DNA from: Periplaneta americana
Lineage: Eukaryota; Arthropoda; Insecta; Blattodea; Blattidae
Reading direction: 5' to 3'
Length of the DNA stretch: 64,000 nt
Assembly: GCF_040183065.1 (NCBI RefSeq)
Contig: NC_091119.1
Coordinates: 103,427,274-103,491,273 of the forward strand
The notes beneath the pieces are model-generated. The model was given only the letters and a program-made list of their open reading frames with translations, was not told the DNA's origin and made no database searches. The first letter of the stretch is position 1; every line of letters starts with the position of its first letter. This document shows, piece by piece, positions 1 through 10,318 of the stretch. The position numbers and the translations under genes are program-made.

Positions 1-145
1 GAATTTTAATAGTTTGTTACTAGATGTGATTTTAGTCAGTTTGTAAAATATTTTTGGTCCAGGGAAAATATACATCTTTTTATGAATATACAACAATGGC
101 TGACTTAATGGCTTATGCAACGAGAACCGGGTATTAGGAAATTTC
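1..145. repeat. Left arm of an inverted dispersed repeat
   Basis: The reverse complement of this segment matches 7255-7395 with few mismatches. The shared core reads TTTTTGGTCCAGGGAAAATA. A related piece lies near 45590-45650, so the arms belong to a dispersed family. The arm is cut by the window edge, so its outer end is not visible. Confidence 0.8.
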
Positions 146-1519
146 CGAAATTAGTAATAAGTATACATATTGTTACTTCAATTTCAATCCCATATCCCAA
201 AGAAAACACAGCCACACCATCAGTTCATTATTAAGCTTGCATATTCTGCCCTCCCAAGCCAAAAGGGCGTATCTCAAGGATTTTCTGTAAATCAGTTTTT
301 GAAATAATTGGATAGTTCAGATGCTAATATATCTATTTCCTAAAGGAAATGGCCGTTTCTCAATAAATTGTGCCTTTAAGATGTGATTTAATGAAAGCCG
401 TATCTCAAAATTAATATGAATTCCTAAGCGAATTTGGCGGAAGTTCATTTTTCTAAGCGAAAAGGCCGTTTCTCAGGCATATGTTCTTTTCGCTTAGTAT
501 TTCCTATTTGCCATTCTAGACGTAGACGTAACTGCATTAGTAACAAATCCTTCGTGTTTTAATCCGTTCTCAGCATGTAATCGCCACTACCCGAATGCTC
601 AGTTCCCATCGTTTAAACATACCGTAGTTCTTATAATTAATTCATTGATCATAAAAATTAATATGCAAGGTGTGTTCCGATTAATTTTTCTAGCTTATTA
701 TTGAAAACATGTCAATTTTCATTTGCTTGTTAGTTGTTATGTAGCCAAGACGCAGAATATTGATTCTACTCAACCTTATTTTAGAAACACCATTATAATC
801 ACCATGTAAGTAAAATAATATATATTTTTATCACTATTGGACTGATAGTTCATATGCACATATGTTTAGAGACAACGAAATGGACAATGAAATTATTCGT
901 AGACACATAAATTCATTTAATCCTGCCATATCACATTAGTACATTACCGGAGGGAACATGCATCTAATCGTCTTTATTTCCCACGTGATATAACTCTGAC
1001 TGCCATGCACCATGATTTTATTACTCAGAATGTTAATTTAAAATGTTCATATGAAAAGTACAGAACGGTAGCCAGTGAAATGGACATATCTTTTGATAAA
1101 CTGTGAAATATTCAATGTGCATAATAATAGCCACACAAAGGAAAATTTGGACACTAATTTTTAAACTTGTAAAATGTGGAAAACATATTGAGAGAGCATT
1201 AAAATCTCGGGCCAAATACAGAGAGAGAATATGCTGAAAAAAATTGAAGAGGTTAACAAAATAATTTATTATGCAGCTCTTCAAAAAGTTATCTTGTTGC
1301 CAAGACTGGACACATTTAAGGTAGCTATATTCACAAGTATTTGACTGTCTACATGAAAGCTTCGTTCCTGTTGGGAAAAAAAAAAAAAAAAACAAAAAAT
1401 ATGCAAGCCGTTTGCAGCTGTCCGGCACGAGGCTCTCTTCAAAAGGAGCAAAGAAGAATTAGTAAGCACTTTCTACAATTTTTTCAAGTAGGCTACTAGA
1501 GAGATTGTTCAAAATTACT
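146..1519. other. AT-rich stretch without a recognised gene
   Basis: I see no supported gene. The segment holds a spaced 12-bp motif at 265-475 (listed separately) and an A-tract near 1377-1393 that may be the tail of an old retroposed sequence. Short open frames here match no family I know. Confidence 0.5.
265..497. repeat. Four spaced copies of GSCGTWTCTCA with a hairpin
   Basis: The motif GGCCGTTTCTCA or close variants occurs at 265, 351, 396 and 464, always on the same strand. The last copy sits in the loop of a perfect 12-bp inverted repeat, CTAAGCGAAAAG at 453-464 and its complement at 486-497. Subterminal repeats of a DNA transposon would look like this, but the element is not identified. 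Confidence 0.5.
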
Positions 1520-1800
1520 CTATGGTTGGACAACTGCACGGTCCAGAACAAAAATTGGACATTCTTTTCATTTTTTATTTACATTGTTAATTCAAATGAA
1601 GCAAGTACTAATGAAATTTTGATAAGATATTTTGAACCAGGCCATTCGTTAATGGCTTCTGATCCTTTCATCACAAAGTAGAACAGTCAGTGAAAAGACG
1701 TGGATATAAAGTATATGATTTTGCAGACTTTGTAGACGCAGTAAAATTAGCATCTTACCAGACTGAGTTACTGCCAGTGGAGCTTCAGTATTTTTTTCAT
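1520..1800 (+). pseudogene. Transposon-encoded protein remnant
   Basis: Translation gives LDNCTVQNKNWTFFSF, then an (F)EPGHSLMASD motif, and after a frameshift near 1665 HHKVEQSVKRR and VYDFADFVDAVKLA. This D-N-C-x-x-Q-N-K-N-W ... PGH-F/L-M ... HH-VEQ arrangement is what I remember from a widespread transposon-derived protein family of insects; I believe Pfam calls the domain DUF7869, which I cannot confirm here. It is a fragment with one frameshift and no start. Function is inferred from family resemblance only. Confidence 0.5.
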
Positions 1801-3014
1801 TTGGTCTGACTACTCATCACAATATAAACTGAACCTGATTAGTTTATTGATAACTTTTGTAAGGCTAAAGATACTATCAATGTAAATTCCAACTTATCAT
1901 GTCATACTCAGTCTCTTTGTTTGGAATATCACTTTCTTTATTCATAATGTGTTTCATCCACTTAATACAGTATAATATTATACTAATATGCAATTTAAGT
2001 GAATATTCCTTCTTAACTCTCTATTATGTTATTAAGATTTAAGACACAAGTACAATATTAAGAAATCAGTGTTAGTACTTCTGTTTTACAGAAAATATAG
2101 ATAACATTAAACAGAAAGCAGCCATGTAAAAATAACGACATAAAATTTCACGTTCCGTTTGAAGTTTGTGCACCACTGTTTTCTTAATCCAACAGGTTGC
2201 TTATTCATATACACAACCGTTCCTCTTTCCATACTTAGGGCTTGCTGTCCGCACACGACATCAAGGTCAAATAATGCGCTTGCTTTGAGATCTCTGGGCT
2301 ATGCTTTACAGAAATGCCCAGTGTTATTCATATTGTAAATTTGTGTACGTCACACTGTTTAACATGAATATTGGAATAATCTTACTCCCGCCTTTCTGTA
2401 TTTGTTGTACACACCAGGTCGAATTATGTTTATAATTGTTTCAATACATACTATGAAAGGTGAAGTTCCTATGTTTTCTCATCAGAAGGAATTGTTAAAT
2501 TACAATAATTTGGTTTAAGAGACCATTGCTTGCTTTCAGTCCTCTGATGATTCACGTAGAAAAAACATAGCTAAGCAGACCGAACAGGCGCTACTAAGAG
2601 CGAACAGCCCGTCTCAATAAAATCGTAATGAAGCAGAAGCGTTACGCATTCTCATACGCACTGACTACTTATTCTTCTCGAAATTCTTTCATGGAGCGAG
2701 TCTTGATGGAAGTCCGCTGGTAAGTAGGCAACAGTTTCGCACGACTGTCCACAAGTAGCATATTACAGGGGCACTTGTTTACTGCACATGCGCAGTGTGT
2801 GGTAAGCGAAACTTGAACAATAAGGGAGCTCCAAATTTTTTTTTCCGTATCTATACAGTACATACTCGTAGATCTGTGATTGATACTTTTGTACGCGATC
2901 TGTAACAGTTAGTTTTGCCTAAATCCCAAAAGACACAAAACCTATACGAAAGAACATAGTGTTCTATCTTCGTTAAAATTGCCCGTTCAAGACGTTATGA
3001 AAATGCAATCATTT
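1801..3014. other. No gene recognised
   Basis: AT-rich sequence with only short open frames on both strands. I see no repeat family, splice-flanked exon or RNA gene that I can support. Confidence 0.4.
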
Positions 3015-3573
3015 AACTAGAACAATGGTGGGCATTCCTGCGGCATTGACGCAGTGACGTCAGACCTCAGCGAAGCATCAAACTTATCCCCTACCTTCCC
3101 CTTCCCCCAATCCATGAAAATACTGCGCGTGTACGTGGCGGATTATACTGGACTGCTGTACTTCGGAGCTTCATTAGTGATACAATGTCTTTCGCAGAAT
3201 CATGTGAATCGAGAGGATATCACACTTGTAAGAAAGGCGGTTCTTTCATTTCTCATGTTTAGGATTAGTTACAAAAATTCAGAACGCGAACTTAAATATG
3301 TACATTCTTAAATAGATCACCTGTTATACGAGTTCAAAGAAGACAGATTCAGTTATTTTCAAAGGATGGAGAAAGATTTCAATATTTTTGCCACTCCTTT
3401 TCATGTTTAAATTGAAAATGTTATCCGAGAATTGCAGTTAGAGGTACTGGATTTGCAGAATGATGGCTTCTAGAAAGCAGAATGTGAAGGTCTACTGGGG
3501 GATAAATTTTTTTAAAAGATGTCCAGTACTACATATCCACTGCTTAAACACTTTGCTTAAAAAATAATGAATA

Positions 3574-3790
3574 CCGTCATTTCCCATAACTGTGGTCCTG
3601 AAACATAACTACTGTCCACGATACAACCATTCAAATTTTGTACTCCATAACGTAGTACGACGTTTGTCTATATTCTTGCTGTACTGTAGTTTGAATTCAA
3701 GTCACTGGAGCTATCTACGAACGGTCTATGCTACTTCTACAATGATCTTTGAATGATTGAATCGTGGACCATAGTTGTGGGAAATGACGG
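3574..3790. mobile_element. Mariner-type MITE in the hAT gene
   Basis: Terminal inverted repeats start CCGTCATTTCCCATAACTGT and are nearly perfect over about 25 bp. TA lies on each side (3572-3573 and 3791-3792). The 217-bp element has no coding capacity. It interrupts the hAT transposase remnant between KIMN and SSTYQ. Confidence 0.85.
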
Positions 3791-3853
3791 TATGTATTCA
3801 TCAACCTATCAGTGCGAACAGCTGTTTTCTAAAATGAAATTAGACCCGCTTAA

Positions 3854-4050
3854 GGGGAGTCTGTACTGCCATCCCATCGATGTAAAGGAGAGTAATAAAA
3901 GATAAAGACCTAATTTTAGCCTGTTACATACAATAATACTTGAAGAATAACCCCTAAAAATTTCAAATATGTATCTTATGTAGGTCCTGAGAATAGTGCA
4001 CCTAAATTAGATGAAATTTACATTGCTGGGATAGGCAGTACAGACTCCCC
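3854..4050. mobile_element. TTAA MITE in the hAT gene
   Basis: The 197-bp element has perfect terminal inverted repeats GGGGAGTCTGTACTGCC and is flanked by TTAA at 3850-3853 and 4051-4054. TTAA duplication is typical of piggyBac and Kolobok superfamilies, and no protein is present to decide which. It interrupts the same hAT coding remnant downstream of the TA MITE. Confidence 0.85.
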
Positions 4051-4474
4051 TTAAGCGATGCTCATCTTCTTGCGCAACTGAAAATAGCATACACAGATAT
4101 AAATCCCAATTTCGAAGAAAATACTTTGAAAAATGATTAATTAAATATCAAGTCAATGGACTATTCTAATTACGTATGGTAGGTAGGAGTGTAGTGGCGC
4201 ATCTGTCTGTAAATCCGTCACAGCACTGTAGAGTGCAACCCCTCCCATGGTATGTAGTTGCCATTTAAATCCTGTCTTGTGGGTTGCGTTCATTTTGCCC
4301 ACCACTGAATTAGAATAATTCTCAAAACAAAAGCCTTATATTTCTGCAGGTAAATAATCTTAAACCCTCAGTTTCCTGCTAGTGCAATGCGGACCAGAAA
4401 TTCTGCTGGAGTAATAGTTCATGCTAATTAAGTTATGTGACCTAATAAAGAAGATGAAAGCCGCAAGGTCTTAC

Positions 4475-4647
4475 CTTGTTGGCGAAACGATTAGTTCACT
4501 AGCATTATTTCCAGTGGGTATCCATTCCATTGTCTGGTATTCTGTTGTAGCCAGATGTTCGACTGGGTTAGTTGCAGACTCCCACTCCATGGGCTGCATG
4601 TCATTCTTGGCGTCGATGCCTTCCAATTGCATGTGCTTCTGATGTTC
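4475..4647 (-). CDS. Possible internal exon of an unknown host gene
   Basis: On the minus strand a 173-bp block is bounded by a plausible acceptor (CTGAAATTTTTTAG before it) and a strong donor (CCAACAAG followed by GTAAGA). One frame is open across the whole block, about 57 codons, and is acidic: it includes MQPMEWESATNPVEH and YQTMEWIPTGNNASEL. It lies between a hAT element and an RTE fragment and belongs to neither. I do not recognise the protein. It could be a host exon whose introns are filled with transposons, or a chance open frame. Confidence 0.4.
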
Positions 4648-4696
4648 CTAAAAAATTTCAGAAATGTGAAATAATGAATTTTACAGTTTTAATCGA

Positions 4697-5950
4697 GGAT
4701 TAACTCCCTATGTAGATGAAATTATTAGGGATCATCAGTGTGGGTTTAGGCGTAATAGATCAACTATTGACCAGATATTATGTAATCGGCAGATAATAGA
4801 GAAAAAATGGGAGTATAAGGGTACAGTGCATCAGTTATTCATGGATTTCAAAAAGGCATAAGACTCGGTTAAGAGAGAAGTTTTATATGATATTCTTATT
4901 GAATTTGGTATTCCCAAGAAACTAGTTCGATTAATTAAAATGTGTCTCAGTGAAACGTACAGCAGAGTTCGTATAGGTAAGTTTCTGTCAGATGCGTTTC
5001 CAATTCGCTGTGGGCTAAAGCAAGGAGATGCACTATCACCTTCACTATTTAACTTTGCTCTAGAGTATGCCATTAGGAAAGTCCAGGATAACAGAGAGGG
5101 TTTGGAATTGAACGGGTTACATCAGCTGTTTGTCTATGCGGATGACGTGAATATATTAGGAGAAAATTCACAAACGATTAGGGAAAACACGGAAATTTTA
5201 CATGAAGCAAGTAAAGAGATAGGTTTGGAAGTAAATCCCGAAAAGACAAAGTATGTAATTATGGCTCGTGACGAGAATATTATACGAAATGGAAATATAA
5301 AAATTGGAAATTTATCTTTTGTAGAGGTGGACAAGTTCAAATATCTTGCAGCTACAGTAACAAATATAAATGATACTCGGGAGGAAATTAAACACAGAAT
5401 AAATATAAATGCCTGTTATTATTCGGTTGAAAAGATTTTATCATCCAGTCTGCTGTCAAAAGATCTGAAAGTTAGAATTTATAAAACAGTTATATTACCG
5501 GTTGTTCTTTATGGTTGTGAAACTTGGACTGTCACTTTGAGAGAGGAACATAGGTTAAGGGTGTTTGAGAATAAGGTGCTTAGGAAAATATTTGGGGCTA
5601 AGAGGGATGAAGTTACAGGAGAATGGAGAAAATTACACGACACAGAACTGCACCCTTTGTATTCTTCACCTGACATAATTAGGAACATTAAATCCAGACG
5701 TTTGAGATGAGTAGGGCACGTAGCACGTATGGGCGAATCCAGAAATGCATATAGAGTGTTAGTTGGGAGGCCGGAGGAAAAAAGACCTTTGGGAGGGCCG
5801 AGACGTAGATGGGAGAATAATATTATAATGGATTTGAAGGAGGTAGGATATGATGATAGAGACTGGATTAATGTAGCACAGGATAGGGACCGATGGTGGG
5901 CTTAGGTAAGGGCGGCAATGAACCTGCGGGTTACTTAAAGCCATTAGTAC

Positions 5951-5952
<2 letters not shown>
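4697..5952 (+). mobile_element. 5'-truncated RTE-like LINE copy
   Basis: The sequence aligns along its whole length with the full-length LINE at 53430-56648, starting in the middle of the reverse transcriptase. It keeps the YADDV catalytic box and [15 protein letters not shown]. It has an in-frame stop in place of a tyrosine near 4860, stops near 5708 and 5905, and a small deletion near 5410. It ends in the family's 3' sequence, then runs into a TTA microsatellite. No target duplication was found. Confidence 0.9.
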
Positions 5953-5996
<44 letters not shown>

Positions 5997-6001
5997 ACAT
6001 T
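5952..6001. repeat. TTA microsatellite
   Basis: About fifteen ATT units follow directly after the RTE copy, so they may have grown from its 3' tail. A second RTE fragment was then inserted in the downstream edge of this tract. Confidence 0.9.
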
Positions 6002-6445
6002 GTTCTGTATGGTTGTGAAACTTGGACTCTCACTTTGAGAGAGAAACAGAGGTTAAGGGTGTTTGAGAATAAGGTTCTTAGGAAAATATTTGGGGCTAAA
6101 AGGGATCAGGTTACAGGAGAACGGAGAAAGTTACACAACGCAGAACTGCATGCATATTATTCTTCATCTGACATAATTAGGAACGTTAAATTCAGACGTT
6201 TGAGATGGGCAGGGCATGTAGAAGGTATGGACGAATCCAGAAATGCATATATAGTGTTAGTTGGGAGACCGGAGGGAAAAAGACCTTTGGGGAGGCCGAG
6301 ACGTAGATGGGAGGATAATATTAAAATTGATTTGAAGGAGGTGGGTTATGATGATAGAGACTGGATTAATCTTGCACATCGATGGCGGGCTTATGTGAGG
6401 GCAGCAATGAACCTGCGGGTTCCTTAAAAGCCATTTGTAAGTAAG
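6002..6445 (+). mobile_element. Short 3' RTE-like LINE fragment
   Basis: Only the last 440 bp of the RTE-like family are present, coding for the C-terminal region ([15 protein letters not shown] ... [10 protein letters not shown]) in one open frame of 130 codons, ending with the GTAAGTAAG tail. A 14-bp duplication TATTATTACACATT flanks it (5988-6001 and 6446-6459). It is dead on arrival, being 5'-truncated, and landed in the flank of the previous copy of the same family. Confidence 0.9.
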
Positions 6446-6649
6446 TATTATTACACATTTATTGAAGTAGGTGTAGCTGTAGATTGAAACTATGTTAATA
6501 ATACACATACATTGTCAATACTTGCATTTTCAGTTTAGTTTAAAGTGCACGTTCGCTTTACTCAGTAGGCCTACTATGAACTGTCATAATATTTTTAAAA
6601 GAATAAAAGGAAATAATTCTTACGATGCAAATATTAATTTATTTTAATA

Positions 6650-6948
6650 AAAAAAAAGGTAAAGGTATCCCCGTAACATGCCATGAAGGCATTTGGGGGG
6701 CATGGAGGTAGAGCCCCATGCTTTCCATGACCTCGGCACTAGAATGAGTTGGTGTGGTCGGCACCACGCTCTGACCTCCTTTTACCCCCGGGAAAGACCC
6801 GGTACTCAATTTTACAGGAGGCTGAGTGAACCTCGGGGCCGTTCTGAAAGTTTGGCAACGAGAAAAAATCCTGTCACCACCTGGGATCGAACCCCGGACC
6901 TTCCAGTCCGTAGCCAGCTGCTCTACCAACTGAGCTACCCGGCCGCCC
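6650..6948 (-). mobile_element. tRNA-derived SINE
   Basis: Read on the minus strand it opens with a tRNA-like head: A box TAGCTCAGTTGGTAGAGC and B box GGGGTTCGATCCC, followed by about 200 bp of unrelated body and an A/T-rich tail. A perfect 14-bp duplication AATTTATTTTAATA flanks it (6636-6649 and 6949-6962), so this is a fairly recent full-length insertion. The open frames across it are side effects of the SINE sequence. Confidence 0.92.
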
Positions 6949-7254
6949 AATTTATTTTAATAGTATTTAATAAATAACACACGTAATTACGGTATATAAA
7001 ATGTAGAACTGAATTGTTCTGTTTGGTGAGGTGAATACGTTCTTTTTTAAAGGCTACAAATTTTTTGTATAATTATTTGGTTTAATGGCGGGAAGGTGTG
7101 GCCTCATTTCTGCATCTTCATTTAGCCTATTTCGGTAATCTGTTTTCATGGATAAATACGCAGAGAACCCAGATATGGAACTGATTATTATATATCTTTT
7201 TAGATCTTTAATTGTATTAATGATATTAATAATCATTATTAATATATATTGGAA

Positions 7255-7395
7255 TTTCCAAGTACCCGGTACTCGTTACATAGGCTGTTAAGTCGGCCAA
7301 TGTTGTATAATCATAAAAGATGCATATTTTCCATGGACCAAAAATATATTACAAAATGACTAGAATCACATCTAGTAACAAACTATTAAAATTCT
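7255..7395. repeat. Right arm of the inverted dispersed repeat
   Basis: This is the reverse-complement partner of positions 1-145. A related motif (CGGGTACTAGGAAA) follows at 7447-7462. The two arms enclose 7.1 kb; whether they are ends of one element or two insertions is not decided by the sequence. Confidence 0.8.
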
Positions 7396-7399
7396 TTTC

Positions 7400-9028
7400 A
7401 GAAATGAGCCACTGTGTAAACACTAAAATGATCTATCTAACGAGTATCGGGTACTAGGAAACTACCTATTTGTTTTCTGATATTACGATTATATTATAAT
7501 AATTTTTATTGGTGATATTACATGTTTTTATTGATTCGTATTTTTCGTTTCCAAAGTTTCACATGTGTAGCATTATATGATTTATTTTATTACTATTTAT
7601 AAGTACCCAAGGATGGTCATAAAACAGTATAATGTATTAAAACCATAAAACCTCATTGTCCTCAGTAATTTTTAAACTGCGTCGTGCATTCGTTAGTATT
7701 TTAAAATATGCCTGTCCAATGCAGTCTTAATTATCAGCCCCCTAATATACACATTTATTCCTAGAATAGCCATTGACGCTACAAAACGTAAATGTTATAT
7801 TCCCTACTTACTGTTTTAGTTTTCAAGCAGGAATCGTAATATAACTTATAAAGCTTGCCTCAGTGGAAAGAGCTTCACCCTGATTGTCCCATGAGAATCG
7901 AACCGAGCTCCTCAATACACATAAAGCGCTATCTTTTCTTGCTTTAAACGAAATCAAAACTCATAATGGCGGTCCAATATGTCATTTGCATTGTTGAAGA
8001 GGGCTTTGTTACGCGTTGAGCGATGAACGCGAATTCCATAGAGAACGAAAAAAATGGAACTAGCGTCAGTGAATAGAAGCTGTAGGTAAGAAAATTGAAG
8101 GTACATTACTTCGGTTGAGAACTTTCGACCTGATTTTAAATGTAGTCAACCGGCCGCAATGGAATTTAAATATTGTCGTTTTCGTATTTTATATTTAAAC
8201 CGTATTTTTAAGTTTTATAAAGAAACTGATATAACTTACATTTTATGATGCATTTATGTATTGCAAAATTCATGTAGGAGAGTATACTGAGTCCTTCTGG
8301 GCTACCTCCAATGGGAGGCAGTTATTACCTTACCTTACTTCATTTTTATCATTATAAAATTCACTCTTTGGCTTGGAGATCTTCTTCCTCTTGTTTTATT
8401 AATTTTGTAGCAGAAATTTATTCTATACTATGTTGGCTGCGTTTTCATAATAGTTAGGAGATGAACTTCAATGTTGCGACTGTGCAGTTAAGGAAATATA
8501 GTTCTTACCACGTGTTCATCTATGTATTTGCTTTTTAAAAATTACATTTATTTGCATGTGTCCCCATTTTCTCTTGAACAAATGAAAGTAGACAGATGAA
8601 ATTTCACCGTTTTTTTATCATACTACCACAGTCTGTGATACTACATTATGTCAATCATGTGGTAATGAACTTACTGGTAGAAGACATAGATTAGAAACAT
8701 CTGTAGGAGTCAAAACTTTTTCAAATAATAATACAATAGAGATAGGTTAATTCGACATTCGATCATTGAAATAAATGTCTAATCCCTAGTAATTACTTTT
8801 AAAACTAATGTTGATCACTGCGTAACAAATTTTAACTTTTTTTTTTTTGCACTGGGCATGTGATACATGTTTTCTACATAATTTGAACCTCCTGAATACG
8901 AATATGACAATAAAAAGCAGTTTTAGGTTACGGTTTTTTTTTTTTTTAGAAATTTTCAAATTTATGTCTATTCAAAATATTGCTTTATATAACGACCGTA
9001 AAGTTAAATACTCACTGTTCAGAAGATT
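7400..9028. other. No gene recognised
   Basis: AT-rich sequence with homopolymer T runs (8838-8847, 8935-8948). The only open frames are short and match no family. I see nothing else I can support. Confidence 0.4.
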
Positions 9029-9029
9029 A

Positions 9030-9904
9030 CAGCTTTCTTTTTCTGCATTTTCTTTTATACTGGGCATCAGGTACATCACGAGCTAAAGTCCAACAATAAT
9101 CTTCTAGCATATTAGTACTCCACTGTTCTTGGTATTTTTTTTAAGTAGATAACATTTCTTCATCAAAGCGCTTACAATGTTCATCACTGAATTTGTCACA
9201 ATTCTCGGGGAAGAAGTCAAGATGGGAGTAAATGAAGTGAATTTTAAGGGATATGTTACAACCCATAGCTTCAAACGCCAACAAATTTTGTACTAGTTCT
9301 TCGTAGTACTCACTTCCACGGTGTCCACACCTGTGAAGTAACCAGGTGGTCCGGGTTCGAATCCCGGTCGGAGCAAGTAACATGGTTGAGGTTTTTTCCG
9401 GGGTTTTCCCTCAACCCAATACGAGCAAATGCTGGGTAACTTTCGATGCTGGACCCCGGATTCATTTCACCGGCATTATCACCTTCATTTCATTCAGACG
9501 CTAAATAACCTAGATGTTGATACAGCGTCGTAAAATAACCCAATAAAATAAAAATAAACTTCCACGGTTACCCAGAAAATTTAATACAGCCTCTTGAATG
9601 CGACTCTCTCTTTTCCTTTCAACAAAGATTCAAAGTGATTTTCCTTCATTATTATTGTAATTTGTGGTCCATTGAAAACTTTCTCTTTTATTTTTGAGTC
9701 ACTAAATGCATCAATTTCATGAGTCATCCCTTTAACAATATTCTTCATTAACCCTAGCTTAATGTGTAAACGGGATAAAATTACTTTACTTGGATTTACA
9801 ATGAGTTGATGTATAATATTTTTCTTCCCTGGCTCTAGTAACTGTCGTGTTGGCCATACTTTTATTTTATAATGCTCATTCCAGCGCGACTGTCCCATTC
9901 GCAC
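9030..9904 (-). pseudogene. Transposon-encoded protein remnant split by a SINE
   Basis: On the minus strand the frame gives VILSRLHIKLGLMKNIVK, KVFNGPQITIIMKENHFES, then after the SINE YYEELVQNLLAFEAMGCNIS, KIHFIYSHLDFFPENCDKFS, DEHCKRFDEEM and DYCWTLARDVP. The same order of blocks occurs in a dispersed protein family of arthropods that I remember as transposon-borne but cannot name with confidence. Stops and a frameshift are present. The strongly conserved HSHLDFFPEN and DEHxxRF blocks make the family assignment firm even though its function is unknown to me. Confidence 0.65.
9323..9557 (+). mobile_element. tRNA-derived SINE, family B
   Basis: It opens with GTCCACACCTGTG and a B box GGGTTCGAATCCC, then the family body with GGTTGAGGTTTTTTCCGG, ending GATACAGCGTCGTAAAATAA. 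The middle of the tRNA head is deleted. An 11-bp duplication ACTTCCACGGT flanks it (9312-9322 and 9558-9568). Other copies of this family lie at 15504, 15840 (minus) and 19816. Confidence 0.92.
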
Positions 9905-10318
9905 AGAAAGATTTTGTGTAGCCTAATTGCATTCTAAGAAGCAATGCTACAACCTTCAAATCCGCACATATAAACAATCGTACTTTAAATGTTATCATCA
10001 TTAATGCACATTTTAAAGCAATACACGTCTTATACAGAATACTAATATCAAGGAAATCTCTTGGTAATCTGAAGTGATTTCATGTGGCGAACCTGAATCT
10101 CCCCCTCCAAGTGGAAACGAAAAGGGCATTAAAACAATTTCTGCTCGTATAAATGGTTTTTACAGGGTAGTATATTGCAAAATATAAACTACAGTAATGT
10201 CAGCAAAGCTCAGAGTGCAATAAATACACATGTCAAGTAAAATCATGTAAACTCAAGCTCATATCGTGAACCTGTTTCACCTCCTCCAAATAGATTCGTA
10301 AAAGGGCAATAAAATAAT
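9905..10318. repeat. Noncoding, imperfect direct repeat
   Basis: Two segments about 180 bp apart share GCGAACCTG ... CCTCCAA ... AAAGGGCA-TAAAA-AATTT (10087-10140 and 10265-10320). No gene is seen. The second unit abuts the dispersed repeat that follows. Confidence 0.5.

Larger units (their letters stand above)
3378..4137 (+). pseudogene. hAT transposase C-terminal remnant
   Basis: The reading frame gives FNIFATPFHV, VIRELQLEVLDLQNDGF, then after the first MITE SSTYQCEQLFSKMKLD, and after the second MITE DAHLLAQLKIAYTDIN. This order (N-I-F-A-x-P-F, L-x-L-E-x-x-D-L-Q, S-T-Y-x-C-E-Q-x-F-S-x-M-K) is the C-terminal dimerisation region of the ZBED/FAM200-type hAT transposases. Several stop codons are present even without the MITEs. 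Removing each MITE with one target copy keeps the coding sequence aligned, which confirms the nesting. Confidence 0.75.
3023..4307 (+). mobile_element. hAT element with nested MITEs
   Basis: The ends are CAATGGTGGGCA on the left and the complement of CAGTGGTGGGCA on the right. Outside them lie 8-bp duplications AACTAGAA (3015-3022) and AATTAGAA (4308-4315), seven of eight matching, as expected for hAT insertion. The inside keeps only the C-terminal part of a hAT transposase, so this is an internally deleted copy. Two later MITEs are inserted in that coding remnant. It cannot move by itself. Confidence 0.85.

Noticed and set aside
6880-6948. tRNA gene on the minus strand
   Set aside because: A and B boxes are good, but the sequence is the head of a SINE with a long body and a 14-bp target duplication.
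6693-6977. Plus-strand protein of 94 codons
   Set aside because: It lies across the SINE and its flank, and reads through tRNA-like sequence.
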